Below, piece after piece: positions 39,391 through 52,488 of a stretch of DNA of 64,000 nt. The stretch comes from Metellina segmentata (Eukaryota; Arthropoda; Arachnida; Araneae; Tetragnathidae), in the NCBI GenBank assembly GCA_947359465.1, contig OX375880.1:14144120-14208119 (forward strand). Reading direction: 5' to 3'. Position 1 is the first letter of the stretch, and each line of letters begins with the position of its first letter. The notes under the pieces were generated by a model, which was not told the DNA's origin, searched no databases, and saw only the letters and a list, made by a program, of their open reading frames with translations. Both the position numbers and the translations under genes were made by a program.

Positions 39391-41278
39391 AGTATTGTCG
39401 CTTGGGTGATCTTGCACAAATCGTCGCACTCTGAATTCTTCCAGGAAGACTGCTAAACTGTAAGAAGGATGGGAAATCTCGTGGAATAGAGAGTTTGGTT
39501 TGTCTTGGATTGCTTTAAAAATTTCCTGTTCGTGTTTCGTTTAATTTTGTGCGAGTGTCGTTTGACTATTCCTGAAAATTTGTTGTTTAGTACTGTAATT
39601 ATTTCGCTGTAAAAAAGGATACTTTTTATTTGATAGGAAACCTTTTGATTTAAATTTGTTTTACTTCCTAAATTGAAAATTTTTTTTTCACCAAGATTAG
39701 GTTTTTATTATTATTATTATTATTTTTTTTAACATTTTTTTTTTATTTTACTCTCTTTGGCATTTTTGAATTTTTACTTCCTTGTTTGAAAACAGTTCAT
39801 TATTAGTCAGTCTATCGTAATTCATCAGTGGTTGTCTGCGTTTCATTGCAGATATTCATTTTTCCGTGTGTCGCCCAACAACAAGTAAATTGACTTGTAT
39901 ACACAAAGAAATTTTCACGGAGACTATAAATACACCAAGGGAGGATTCAAACACGCATCCTGGAACTCTCAGGTTGTTTGTACAATGAGCATCCCACTGT
40001 GCTACGGTAAATCTAAATATTCATCAAAATTCAAGTTTTTAAAAAGAAGAAATATAATGATAACTGCAAATGACGATTTGCTTTTCGATTGAAATGAGTC
40101 TGAAATCCCTTCAAAAAGGGTTGAATTGTACATAAGTTTCACTTTGAAAATTATATAATTTTGTAGAAGAATGAATATTTGTTATTTTTCAAGATGAATA
40201 AACTACAAAGGGGTATAGTTTACACTAATAATACTAAATATTTCATTGCACACGAATATACTATAATATTAAGTTTCAAAATTTTTGATTTGGTTAAAAA
40301 TTATCCTGGATTGGATGTTAAGGATTTATGGTGCAAAGTTCAAAAGTGAACAAGCTGTACCGGTAAAAGTATCCTGAAAGAGGGATATTTTCTCAAGTTC
40401 AAATGAATATGCTTTGCTGGTTTGAATAAATAAAAAACTTTTAGAAGAACTTCGGGAATTAATTTGAATTTAGTTCCTTTTTTGAAAAATATATGTTGAC
40501 TCTAAAAATACTTTATTGAAACAGGTTTAGTCGGGATATATAAATTGGCAAGTTTTTATAAATTACTAGTTTAACTATCAAAATTCAAAATTCTTCTCTG
40601 TCTAAGGAGTGCAGTTTTTCGAATAGTCTCTTCAGAAGGTGTCGTTTTGCAAGTTCTATAAGAAAAATTATGTACTATGCGGTTGTTCTACAAAGCGAAA
40701 TTTGTTTTAAAAACATAATACTGCTTTACTTAGAATTTCAAGTCGAAAGCATAACACTACGTATAAAGGAATCCCACAGAAAACAGTTTTAAATATTCAA
40801 TTTCACCCCCAAAACTATTTTCCATTCTCAAACATACGAAAATTAAAACTAAAATAAGAAATTGCAGTTTTTTTGGATGCCTTCAATGAATATTAAATTT
40901 TTAATTACGTTTGAGCATAGTTGCAGCACTTATGAAACAGGTGTTTCTTTCAGTCTATGTATGAAATTTCACTAGATATTAAGCATTTTTTTAAAGAAAC
41001 ATTGTTTCGGTGAATTAAAAATGGGATCTGGTAATCTTTTATGAAAAATATTTTTCTCGGTAATTTTAAAATACTAAAATTCCATTGGATAGAATATCTT
41101 TCGTTCTTTTTCTATCATTGTCATGTATGGACGTAAGAGTTCTTTATACGGTATTCGAGATTTCAATAAGGCTTAATACATAGCAAATGACAAGCAATCA
41201 CATGAAACATTACATGGAATAGAGATCCATCTGTACGTAATAATTCAAGGATAAATCGCAAATACCGCATCTTTTGAT
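39391..41278. other. Gene-free AT-rich stretch
   Basis: Contains a TTA microsatellite with T-runs at about 39705-39752 and a 65-codon frame (39895-40092) without a recognisable domain. No terminal repeats or splice-like structure were found. Confidence 0.45.
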
Positions 41279-41533
41279 AATATCGCACCCCGCGTAAAAA
41301 AGTGACATAACTCAAAATTTCGAAAACACATCAAATTAAACAATACTATAAAACTTATATTGAAATAGAATAAGCTTCTTTTAAATTTTAGGTATGTATT
41401 TATGATGGTGACTTCTATTATATTCTATAGAATAGTAATATAACACGCAGGGGCACCTCATACATAGTTTTCTATGACATAACATCAAAAAATTTTTGAC
41501 CTGTGTCACTTTTCTTGCCGGGGTGCGATATGT
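41279..41533. mobile_element. Short MITE with ATATCGCACCCC ends
   Basis: Left end ATATCGCACCCCGCG, right end (reverse complement) ATATCGCACCCCGGC, followed on both sides by imperfect inverted AAAAAAGTGACA / AGAAAAGTGACA. About 255 bp. TSD not resolved. The minus-strand frame across it is not a gene. Confidence 0.65.
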
Positions 41534-41632
41534 TAATTGGGAGTGACTGAAACAAAGTCCATTAGAATTTGCTTCCACATTCACCGCTTTAAAATTATGA
41601 ATAGTTAATGTGTTTCATTGTTTCACCATATA

Positions 41633-41877
41633 CGCTCACTCCTTTCAACGTCATATCTCAAAAATCGACGATTTTTAGTTATGCCTCTTTTCAGAATGCT
41701 CTGAAAGAGCAGTACATCCCTGCAAGATCTTCATATCTCACCGCTCAATATTTAGCCGCTAGAGAGCAGAAGTAATATTTATTTTCAATACATTTTATTC
41801 TACTTTTGAACTTAAAAATTACTCTCCTGAAAAAATCATGTTTTTTGAGATATGAAGTTGTTGAAAGGAGTGAGCGG
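41633..41877. mobile_element. Short MITE with CGCTCACTCCTTTCAAC ends
   Basis: Left end CGCTCACTCCTTTCAAC, right end (reverse complement) CCGCTCACTCCTTTCAAC, then inverted CATATCTCAAAAA. It is 245 bp and flanked by TA on each side, which fits a Tc1/mariner-type MITE. Confidence 0.7.
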
Positions 41878-41939
41878 TATATATAAAAATGTAATTATAT
41901 TTCAAAATTAAAATATTCTAAATTATTTTATAAGTAATG

Positions 41940-44450
41940 TTTTTACTGAAATAATACTTAAATAGCAGATATTGTGATATCTTCTTTCCAATCTAAGGGC
42001 TGTGATTATTACACATTCCAGTTTATAATCGAACACACCTGTGTTTTACGTTGGTGTGCTCATTAAGTTGTAATTGAAATATTAGCATAGGAAAATTTTT
42101 TTATAACAATGGCCTTCCTCCCTGGAAAAAAGATGGAATACAAATCCATATGTACATTTTAATTCTAGGATATTAGTAATACGAGAAATACAAAATTTTT
42201 TTTTACATACTGTTTTAATACATAGGAGTGGCAGAAACATGGTCTCAGAATTATTTCTCTATAATTTTGTGTTATTACTCAATATAAATTTTGAATAGTT
42301 AGTTATTGTATCATACATACACCACATTTAAAATACATTAAAAAAATTACATTTAATAAAAAGTTTTTTTAATTAAAAAAATTGTTGAATACTTATGTAA
42401 ATAATACTTTTGAATGGAATAAGATTTCAACAGATGTTGGATCTTACTTCCATTTCCAGACCACGATTATTATATGTTCCACCATTCCCATTAGAACAGA
42501 CCCGTGCGTTTTTGTGGGTGTACTCATCAAATGGTAATTAAGTGGTAACTAGGGATTGTAATCCGGCGGATCCGGTAATCATTTGGCTACCTACCGGATC
42601 CGACAAAACCCGAATTTTATTTTAATTAAATAATCGGTTATTCAAACCCATTTTAAAGTCGCATAATCGTTTATTAAGCAATCGATTATGAGAATCTATT
42701 TTATATTTTTCAATCATCAGTTTGGTGAATTCTAGCGAAAATAACAAATTAAACTATCATTAATATTTTTTTAATAAAGAGGAATTAGAAAAACAAATTC
42801 TGCACGAAAATGAAGATTATTTCAAAAGACAAACTTTAGAAAGAATGAAATAAGAAATGACTTCATATGAAATGGAGTCAAAAGAAAATATTTGTCTCTT
42901 ATATACGACTACTTAATGACGGTTAAACCAACTAATGTCGAAGCTGAGGACGACACAATTAATGCGATTTGTTTCCTTAGATCGTTCTTCCAAACTCAAA
43001 AATGATTTTCATTACAATATAATTTCTATTTAAGCAATTCAGAAGAATTAAGAGTTAGTTCCCTTGTTTGTTATGTTGACCAAAAACTGCCAAAGATTAT
43101 ATTTTTTATGTTAGTATGAGACAAGGTTAGGTACAATTTATATGTCATTTACTCAACGACATTAGAGATAGAGAGTACTTAATTTTAGATATAAATAGAA
43201 AAGTACTGCGCATAAAACAAACTGATGTTTTTTGGTGTGAAACTAGTAAGACTGATCATCATCAATACTTTAATACGTACTACTAGAAGTACTAGTAGTT
43301 ACTATGATTAATTGTTGGTGATTGATTTCCTACCTATGGATAATTATTAATAAAGTCGATTTTCTATTGCTAAAATAAACGTTGTGTTCGTCAATTTGGA
43401 ATAATATTTTTTTACCTACTTTTGCTCAGCCGATTTTGGAAAAATACATACTGGTTAGATAGCCTTATTAACAAAGTACCAATCCGGCCAGATTAGTTTC
43501 AATCCGGCCGAATTGAAAATCGTGCCGGATTGCAATCCCTAGTGGTTACCATTTGACAATTTCAAATAACAGCAAACTGGAACAATAGAAGGAATACACA
43601 TCCCTCTGCACATCTTAAATCTAAGGTAACTACTACAAATACAATATATTTTATATACTGTGTTAATTACATGGGTGTGGAAGAAACATGGTATCGGAAT
43701 TATTTCTCGACAATTTTGTGTTATTACTCAATATAATTTTTGAGTAAATAACGTGTATCATATGCACCAAATTATAAAAAATTATATTTAATAAAAACTT
43801 TTTTTAATTAAAAAAAATCCAGGAAAAATTCTGCAAGTAATACTTTTGAATGGAATAAGATGTCTACACATGTTACACCCTTTTACCATTCCTAGGACCA
43901 TGATTATTCTATGTTTCGCCATTCCCATTAGAACACACCTGTGCGTTTTTGTAGGTGTGCTAATCAAATGGTAAAAGTGGTTACAATTATAAAATTTCAA
44001 ATAACAGCAAAGGCTTACAATCTGAAACAATAGATGGAATTCATATCCATCTGTGCATTTCAATTCTAGAGTATCAGTGTTACTGCAGATACAATATTTT
44101 TTATATACTGTTTTAATAACATGGGAGTGGAAGAAACATGGTCTCGGAATTTTTTCTCTATATATAATTTTGTGTGATTACTGAATTTAAATTTTGAATA
44201 GTTAATATGTATCATATCTATATCACATATTAAAGAAAATACCATTCAATAAAGTTTTTTTTGATTGTAATAAATCTGAAATAATTCTGCAAATAATTTT
44301 TAGTGGATAAGATAAGATTGCAACAACAGATGTTGATCTTATTTACATCCCATTGACTACGATTTTTTACGTCCCACCATTCCTGTTAGAACACATCTGT
44401 GTTTTCACGCGGGTATGTTCATTAAATAATGGCAAATGAATCTTTATCAG
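41940..44450. repeat. Diverged tandem array, units of about 440 bp
   Basis: Words such as AACACACCTGTG(C/T)GTTTT, GAAACATGGTCTCGGAATTA, TTTTGTGTTATTACTCAATA and TGAATGGAATAAGAT recur at about 42005, 42450, 43930 and 44395, giving about five diverged partial or full units once the hAT-E insertion (about 1.0 kb) is discounted. No coding frame is conserved among units. 44451-44821 holds no gene. Confidence 0.8.
42550..43541. mobile_element. hAT-E, non-autonomous hAT element splitting the 440-bp array
   Basis: Left end TAGGGATTGTAATCCGGC, right end (reverse complement) TAGGGATTGCAATCCGGC. TSD GTGGTAAC at 42542-42549 and GTGGTTAC at 43542-43549, 7 of 8 identical. It is 992 bp with no long frame. 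Subterminal inverted CCGG-rich words are present. Confidence 0.85.
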
Positions 44451-44821
44451 AAAATTTGAAATAGCAGACTTGCATCTGGAAACATAAGATCCCGAAGACT
44501 TACATCCCGAAACTTGTTTCATTGAGCCCCGGGTGAATGCATTTACTTGACGTAATATATCACTGGTAAATAAAATATCACTGATATAAAATAACATATT
44601 ACTGGTTTTCACTAATATAAATAAAACAATTTTATTAGGGTAATGGCAACACCTAACATTAATAGGAAAAGGCAACATCAAATCAAAACGGTAGTCATTT
44701 TGAAAGCATGCAAAATTAAACTGGTTTTTTTTTTTTAAGTACAGATTTCAATAGTAAGTTAGATTTTTTACATTCAAAAACATTTAAGAATCGTTTATTT
44801 ATTTCAAAGGCTTAAACTGCA

Positions 44822-45604
44822 CTTACTACAGTTCACAATCCTCCTAAAGTTCTCAGTCAAAGGGGCCAAAAAAAAATCTGTCAATTAACTTCTGGTGAAA
44901 GGGGTGTTCTTGTTACTATGTGTGGATTTATTAATGCTTCTGGAAATTCTATACCCCATTATTTAGTATTTCCTAGAGTAAATTTCAAGTTTTGCATGTT
45001 GAATGGAGCTCTACATGGGACTGCGGGTGATGCAACAAAATCGGGTTGGATGAATGGAGATATTTTTGTTAATGTTCTAACAGATTTCCCGGCACATACA
45101 CGCTGAACGAAAGAAAATCCAGTTCTACTGATAATGGACAATCATGAATCACATATTACGATTTCCAGTCTACATTATACGAAAGATAACGGAATTGTTG
45201 TTGTAACCCTGCTCCCACATACCAGTAACAAATTGCAACCTTTAGACAAAACTGTGTTCAAGTCACTTAAAAATTTCTTCAATCTCGCTGCAAATGATTG
45301 GATGCTGTGTAATCCAGGTCGTACAATCTCTATCTATGAGATGTCTTCTTTGCGTGGCACTGGTTATTGTCTTTCACTCCACAAAATATTACAAAAGGTT
45401 TTTCAGCGACTGGAATATGGCCTTTCAATAGAGAAATGTTTTGTGAAGATTATTTGTGTTCGTATGAGTCAGATAGGCCTTGTCCTACTGAAAATTATTC
45501 CCATGGTCAGATTAATGAAACTGAATACCAGACAGACAAAAATCCAAGAATCAGAAGTGATGGATCTTGCCGTAAGTAGATCAGAATCACCGACTGCAGG
45601 TTGA
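44822..45604 (+). pseudogene. pogo/Tigger-like DDE transposase remnant
   Basis: One frame from 44822 reads KVLSQRGQKK, LTSGERGVLVTMCGFINASG and PHYLVFPRVNFKF, then SGWMNGDIFVNVL, the DDE_1 core of pogo-type (CENP-B-like) transposases. A TGA at 45104-45106 interrupts it, after which the same frame gives NPVLLIMDNHESHITISSLH and LLPHTSNKLQPLDKTVFKSL. The DNH aspartate is kept. A frameshift near 45350 moves to FTPQNITKGFSATGIWPFNR. The N-terminal DNA-binding domain and first aspartate are missing. Confidence 0.8.
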
Positions 45605-46098
45605 TCAGCACCATTCACTAGCTCTCAACCTGTGAGGAAATACATTTATCCTCAAGAGATAAAATCTTACCCCAAGGCTGGTCCAAGAAAAGAAGTAAAA
45701 GTATGAAAACAAAACAAAAAAGAAGTTTAGTTCTAACCACGCCAGTAAAAAATGCTCTTGTTAAGCAATTAGAAAGTAAAAAGAGTAAAAAAAACTAAGA
45801 AGGGATTGTTTTCAAAACAAACTCTGCCTCCTACAGACTCTGAAGATAACACGGATTATTTTCAAGCTTCAGCTGATCACCGAAGTACTAAGAATGAGAT
45901 ATCCACACATAACAGTGTGACACAAGCAATATCTGTATAAATGATTATATTTTAATCAAGCAATGTGAACTGAAACACAATGAAATATATTCTGTTGGAG
46001 AAATCATAAATTTAAATGAAGTTGAATGTAACTATAAAATAAACTAAAAGGGTGAAAATTGCTTGCATCATTTGGAGTGTTTCATTGTACCTCAGTAT

Positions 46099-46138
46099 GT
46101 GTTTCATTGTACCCGGCATACGTGGTACAATGAAACAC
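46099..46138. repeat. Perfect 15-bp-stem hairpin downstream of pogo remnant
   Basis: GTGTTTCATTGTACC, a 10-base loop, then GGTACAATGAAACAC. A third GTTTCATTGTAC-like copy lies just before (about 46079). The word also begins the terminus-like sequence at 46299, so these are probably subterminal repeats of the pogo element. Confidence 0.75.
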
Positions 46139-46298
46139 TGTGAGACATTTACTTTTTGTTATTTTTCAAGCATAAAAATATTGTTTAGAACCTAATAAAA
46201 ATTTATTTAGACGGGGAAAATACAAGATTTAAAGTATGCGTTAATTATATTTTTGTGCATGCAAAATTGTGGATAGGAAAAAATAATTAGTAAATTTT

Positions 46299-46324
46299 GT
46301 TTCATTGTTCCCCGTCTTCCCCTA
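46299..46324. repeat. Probable right end of the pogo element
   Basis: The reverse complement reads TAGGGGAAGACGGGGAACAA, then TGAAAC: a Tc1/mariner/pogo-like terminus beginning with TA. A left partner was not found. Confidence 0.5.
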
Positions 46325-47816
46325 TTTTATACTTGATATTGTAAGAGTAAAATTTAATAAAAGAACAGGGCACGACAAATCATGGGCGCCAAGTCGCCAT
46401 AGCGCCTAAAAATTTAGTTTGGCTTAAAAAAAAACATTTAGACCATACAAGATTAAAATCGGAGCAAAATGTCGAATGCAGATAATAAAATGTTATTTTT
46501 ATTGCCTCTAGCATATTATTAACTGTGCGTGTGTGTAATGAGTCTTGCGATACACTCAGTATTTGAAAAAATATTAGTATATATATTGCAAGGGTCAAAG
46601 CTCATAACAAATTTGGATGACTCCTAAATTTTTTTATTTTTGTCATCCCCTGTAAAAGAACTAATCACATGTCAACCAAGTTAAACATTAATTAAAATAT
46701 ATCTATTAAACTAATATAATAATTTATATTCTAACAAGTAAAATTAATAGTGTAATATTAAATACTTCTTTAGCATTAATTGTAGCAGAAATTGAAATAT
46801 GAATGCTGAAAAAGTAAGGGGAAATATCAGTACTGCAGAGATTGATAATCAATCACTGGATCTTCCATCTATCACTGCTTTTTCCAACATACACAACTGA
46901 ATCGACATCTTCATAGTCATTAAACAAAAATCATCTAAGCCAGACTGCAAAGAACGTTTTTGATACGCATTTTTAACATGTGTTGTAACTGTCACATTTA
47001 CAGCACGTACTTTTATATAATACGTATTTGTTTTGTTTTGCCAGTTAGCTTAACATTTTTCACAAAACTCATAACCTCATTAATAAAATCTGAATTATTT
47101 CCTCTAAATATATTTACAGATGTATGTTATTAATTTTTGGTTTGAGATAAACTACCTCGATTATTTTCTCCCCTTTTAGCCCTTTCTTTTATCCTATCTT
47201 TCCAAATATAATAAACCACTTTTTTCACAGCAGCTGCGTAGGAGATAAAGTGTAAATTAGGCCACTATAAAGACTGTTTCCGCATATATATTAAATGATC
47301 AACACTTTTAGTAATTAACAATCTGGTCAAATATTAGATAGAGGCTCATATTTCTGTGCTCAGATGGCAAAATGTTATGTCATTTTTTTAATTTTTCGTG
47401 ACTGCAATTTTAAGATTCAAGATTCAACATGTTGTTTTTGATTTATTACAATTTTCCCACCTTTGTTTTCTCATAAACTGAATGAAAAAGACTTACGACA
47501 TTTTGCCGCCTTCTAAACATTAACAAAAAAGACTCCAGGATGGGATTTAGTCAACTTTTTGGGAAAAGTGACATTTTTCCATCTGCTCACAGATTTTATA
47601 TTTGATTTTCCCAAAACAATTTCCAAACACTTAGTCATCATGAAATATTTCCTCAAATTCAAAATCAAAGGTTGTCCAAAAGTCCAGTAATTCAACACTT
47701 TGATCAATTGCTGAGACACATGCAGTTATGATCTACCAATGTATTGACCACAATGATAGACTTAAAATCAATTTAGCTATGAAAAATTAAATTAGTCTAT
47801 CAAATGTGATTTACCA
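46325..47816. other. Gene-free AT-rich stretch
   Basis: Only short frames without recognisable domains. No repeat structure was noticed. Confidence 0.4.
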
Positions 47817-47820
47817 TTAA

Positions 47821-48668
47821 CCTTCCAGCGGTAACGCGTGTGTGGGAGATAAACTCAAGTTGATTTTAGTTATATATTTTTAGACCAAATAGCGCTACGA
47901 ATACTCGATCTTGGCTATTCCTCCCGCTCACTGAGAATTACTATCAGTCATAGTTTGAATTTTGAGGTGTTAATAAGTCTAATACAGATCCGTCATTTCT
48001 ATTTAACAGATACGCGCGTCCGTTAAGGTAAGTTTTTATATTATATATGTTTCTTTTAGTTACAAGACATATTTATTATGTTATTTATTACTTTATTATG
48101 TTACTTAAATGTAAATAATTCTTAACTATATCGAACATTTCATTCCTTTAATTTTCACCTCATCTATACAATTCTTCGGGCATTTAAAATTGTTTTAACC
48201 CACTGGCTGATTATCCCGCGATTTCAATGGGCAACTCAAATGTAGCAAATATTTGCTCATCCCGCGATTTTCGCGTGCAGGTGTTTTTCTATCTTTATGG
48301 GAATCTATCTATATAAAAAGTCTTTTCTAGAAAGAAAAAAAATGCATATTTCAATTCTCCCATATCTATAGATTTTTAATATGCAAAAAAAAAAAAAAAT
48401 ACACGATTTTTGTAGCGATTTCGGTCTACAAATTGAGCAGTCAGAGGGTTAATGCCATGTCTTTACGTTATTTCTATTATATGTTAAATAAAGAAATAAT
48501 ATAGAAATTTGAACAGCACTTATTTTGTATTGATGTTATTTAAAGCATAATTTTAATAAATACACACTTTACATTTTACATTTGAACACCCTTTATATTT
48601 TAAAATAATGTATCTAAGAAATGCCCGCGACCATTCGCGTTGGTGTGGAGGGCGCGACAGCTGGAAGA
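47821..48668. mobile_element. piggyBac-like MITE (outer)
   Basis: Left end CCTTCCAGCGGTAACGCG, right end (reverse complement) TCTTCCAGCTGTCGCGCC, flanked by TTAA at 47817-47820 and 48669-48672, the piggyBac target duplication. It is 848 bp and has no transposase frame. Confidence 0.7.
48199..48448. mobile_element. piggyBac-like MITE (inner), nested in the outer one
   Basis: Left end CCCACTGGCTGATTATCCCG, right end (reverse complement) CCCTCTGACTGCTCAATT, flanked by TTAA at 48195-48198 and 48449-48452. It is 250 bp. An internal repeated ATCCCGCGATTT(C) word occurs at about 48212 and 48258. Confidence 0.7.
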
Positions 48669-48672
48669 TTAA

Positions 48673-50948
48673 ATCAAATTTAATTTCAAAATAAGAAGTA
48701 GAATTAATTAAGTAATTGAGGGAACACTCCTCAGAACAGTCAAATACGCTGCAATTTCTTAGATCCTAATGATTAGATACTCATCAAAACGACAATTAGG
48801 GATCGTTAGATTTGATACTGCTTATTCAGGTATCAATCCATTGGCTATAAAAATAAATTTATTTTATTTTGGAATAAATATCTTGATTTTAAAAAAATGT
48901 TCGGAAATGGTCACTTTTTGGTAAGTGGTCTTGAGAACATGTGTGCCAAATTTCAAGTCGAAATTCGCAAAATTGGTCCAGTTTTAGAATAGTTAACAGA
49001 TGTGAGCGAGTGTAAAATTTAAACACATTTTTTTGGTTGGTTGGATTTTCACCATGCTGCGCCAGACACATAAGATATACAAGATTAAGTAATAGAAATG
49101 AACGCAAGAAAAGCTTTACTGACAGAAAAGAAAGACACACAGGGAGAAATGCACCTGGCTGGAAGGGAATCTGCGCAGCCTGCAACTCGAAGGTTGCTAA
49201 AGCAGTGGACAAACTCACCGAGTCAAGACGATACCAAGCGGGATTATTGAATGGAAAATATATTCAATTAAGTATACCCAATTGTACCTATCGTAAAGCA
49301 GTAAATAATGTTTGTATCTAAATTTCCAATACCTCTCTTATCGCATAATTATTCTACAAACTAAAACTGCGGTACACATAGCTAAACTAAAAAGAATTAT
49401 AATGTTGCATTACATATAAAAAATAGTAATAATCTCTAGCCATTGAATTTGTATGCATCTTGAAAAAGTTGAAATGGTGTAAAAGTGGTCGAATTATTAA
49501 TAAAAAACTAATTTTGCCTCAATGTTTTTGTTTCTGAAAAAGTTTCACAACCTTTATCTCCATTTAACTAATTCGTATACAATAACAATTTCTAGATTTA
49601 ATTCTAAGGAGTGAAAAGTTTAGCTACATCATGCGACTAAAAAAGATTAAGTTGGCTCTAAATGTGTTAATAGAGGCATCATTAAGTATTGAATACCTAA
49701 GTTTAACGATGGGATAAAAGGCAGCCACAGTAATGAAGTTCCTTACACTATCAATATTACTGAATAATACATCCAAACACTTACCGATTGTGGATATTCA
49801 AATTCTGTACTTCAGCCGAGCTTCGATATTGGCTCAAGGAGAAACCAGTCTTGGTAGAAATACGTAGTTTACACACAATTACAGTTTATTCCAAGTTTAA
49901 TAAGATCGATCCATGTGCCTTGTACAGGTCATAAATCTGGTACAGTTCTTCAAAACGAGTTTGGCCAAACTTTTAAAATAGCTCAATAGCTTCCGGGAAA
50001 GGCGATGTCGAGATTAAGATCGTTTTACGTACGTTACGAATCCTTCTAAATTTTCAAAAGGCTGTTAGAAATCGAGTAACCTTTTGATTTCTCGTCATGG
50101 AACGAAATTTGAGGCAATTTAAGTTTACCAGGTTTACTAAGACGTTCAGTTCCACAGGGCTCACACGAGTACTAACAGGGTCGCCTGAGATTACTCCAAT
50201 CGGAAGTAGGCAAGTATACATATCGTCTTGTTTTCTCCACATAATTTCAGTGAACGGTTAATTATGAACGGAATAAATTATGCGCGGAATGGATTTCATT
50301 CATGGTGTCGTCAAATCGTCCTTCGTTTCGATTCCCATCTTAAACAGCATTTCATAAAACTGAAAAGTGATGGCACGAATGAATTATTTTGAATGATCAA
50401 GGCGAGCTTTAAGTTCCATGGTGTTTGCGCGCGTAATAGCAGAGACGCATGAAAAAAAAATAATAAAATCTGCTTAATTTTTTAAATGGAGGAACTGCAG
50501 GCACGGGACCACGTGGTACTGAAGTGAGCCAATTAAAAAACAGCAGAAAGTCCCTGTTACGACAAAGAGGACATTCGATTACTGAAAATGATGACGCAGT
50601 CAAAACATCTCGCAAACGCTGGATTGTTTTGGGAAAGTTGAAAATTCGATTTAATGCCAATGAGACAACCTCATCTATAATTTATGATCAACAAATTGGA
50701 AAAGTAGTTACATCTGCGTCTAACTAAGAAGGGATTGTGGCGATGTTTGTAAAACATTGATTGAATTATGCATGATGAGCGAATAAAACAGCGACTTTTG
50801 GATCTTGTGTTCACGGCTGTGTTTGAAATCATCTTTTTTTTTTCGTTCGGAATTATTTAGCAATTAAAAAAGTCAGTCGCATGAAAATTTTATGGTTTGG
50901 TTGGGGGGGGGGTTCATAAAATTTCTAATGTTCGATATATGATGCTTT
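48673..50948. other. No recognised gene; small frame at 49037-49321
   Basis: The longest plus frame (49037-49321, 94 codons) has a basic central part and an NAPGWKGICAACNSKV segment with two cysteines, not matched to any family I know. Frames on the minus strand at 50054-50242 and 50409-50660 are equally unsupported. A G-run lies at about 50902-50911. Confidence 0.35.
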
Positions 50949-50956
50949 CTCATCAG

Positions 50957-51719
50957 TAGGGCAACTTTTTGCAACAAATGCAACTTTATTTCATATGTTC
51001 TACGCTGCATGTAAAGTACTAAAACCAAAATTCCTTCTACATGGGGTGTATTGTAAGCGAGTTATAACCGCAACATGAATGCAATCACCAGCAACTTTTT
51101 AAAATGTCGCTTAAAATTAATTTAAAATTACTATTTCATTTTTTGCTCTCTGAATCAACCTTTCGATCACATGTGTCTGATCTTGCGAACGCCGAAGTAT
51201 TGCGGATCAAACAAGTTCATGGTAAGAAGGTGTTCGTCCTAAGACGAAAGTGAAATAAATGGCAAGAAGTACCTTAACACATTGATTGGCACTCTTGATA
51301 ATCCAGAGTAAACTTGCGTAATCGACTGCAGAGTTTGCGAGGTGAGTGTCGATCATCAATATGTTGTTCGCCCTGTAGATGACGTTTTAAAATCTCTGAA
51401 TGTTGAGCGAAAGGATTTCTACTATCCGATACAGCACATTATATGTCTGCGGCCCTCGCAGTTTTTCAATGTTAAAGAAGTTACTGGCCAAGGATCGACC
51501 ATTAAACGTTTTTCTGTATTTCAGAATGTATTATAAAATACTGTTGTACACGACTAAAACTGTCAATATATTTTGAATTTATTTTTTCATTTTTTACGAA
51601 TAATTTATTTTAGAATTTAGTGTATCAAAAATAAATGCAACTTTATTTCCATAAATGCGACTTTAGAGAATGATAAATGCAACTTTTCCCATTTTTACTG
51701 CAACAAAAGAGTTGCCCTA
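50957..51719. mobile_element. hAT-F, non-autonomous hAT element
   Basis: Left end TAGGGCAACTTTTTGCAAC, right end (reverse complement) TAGGGCAACTCTTTTGTTGC. Perfect 8-bp TSD CTCATCAG at 50949-50956 and 51720-51727. It is 763 bp. Subterminal GCAACTTTATTTC words recur near both ends. The 64-codon frame at 51342-51536 has no known domain. Confidence 0.9.
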
Positions 51720-51792
51720 CTCATCAGAGAAAGTATGTAACTGAATCTTTACCAATGCAAAAATAAGTGTAACCATTTCGATGGTTTAAAAA

Positions 51793-52103
51793 GGCCGTGG
51801 TAGCCCATTTGGAAGAGTCACGGATTAATAACGGAGGGTTACGAATTCGGAACTCGGTCCAAACGAAGACCGTCATGTAGACTGGGGTTAGTGTTCGCTA
51901 AATCTGTCATGGAGCCAAATGCTCTCACGTTGGCAAGGTGTCGACCTTTGGAAAGTGGGATGGCAGTTCAGGTGTTGGCCTCGTCATTTGACCATGATTC
52001 AAAATTATGCGGTGTTGTCCTATGATCTTTCTCTATGGGATGGATCCCTGACCGTCGACAATAGCTCGAGGTGTTACTCCAGCGCGACATTAAATTAAGA
52101 TAT
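51793..52103 (+). mobile_element. tRNA-derived SINE, copy b
   Basis: The tRNA-like head is present: GTGGTAGCCCATTTGG resembles box A and GGTTACGAATTC is a degraded box B. The body shares CCAAATGCTCTCACGTTGG, GGAAAGTGGGATGGCAG and TGATTCAAAATTAT with the other copies. 52104-52488 has no gene. Confidence 0.7.
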
Positions 52104-52488
52104 CTACCTACGTTTCTACCAATTTTGTCATTTTTTACTTACTTTATGTACTTTTTTTTTCTACCACTTTAATGTCCTTCTTCAAGGAAATTTGGATAGG
52201 GTCTGTTTCTACGGCAACAGAAAGGAGCGGACTTTATACCTAGAGCACATCTCGTGGCTACTATATAACCTTAATTAACATTCTTACCTAAGTACAAGTT
52301 CGCTTAACCTTTTTGACGGATTGTATTCGCGTTTAAAACTGACCTGTAGTGTTGAGCTTCTGGTGCAAACACCACGCAATGTGTTCACTGTTGCATATCA
52401 TGTCGTACTTCTTTCGATTTCTTTTGCTCTTCATTAGAATCTTACTTCATCCAAGACGAACTCTATTCTGCGATTCAATCTCCAAGAC

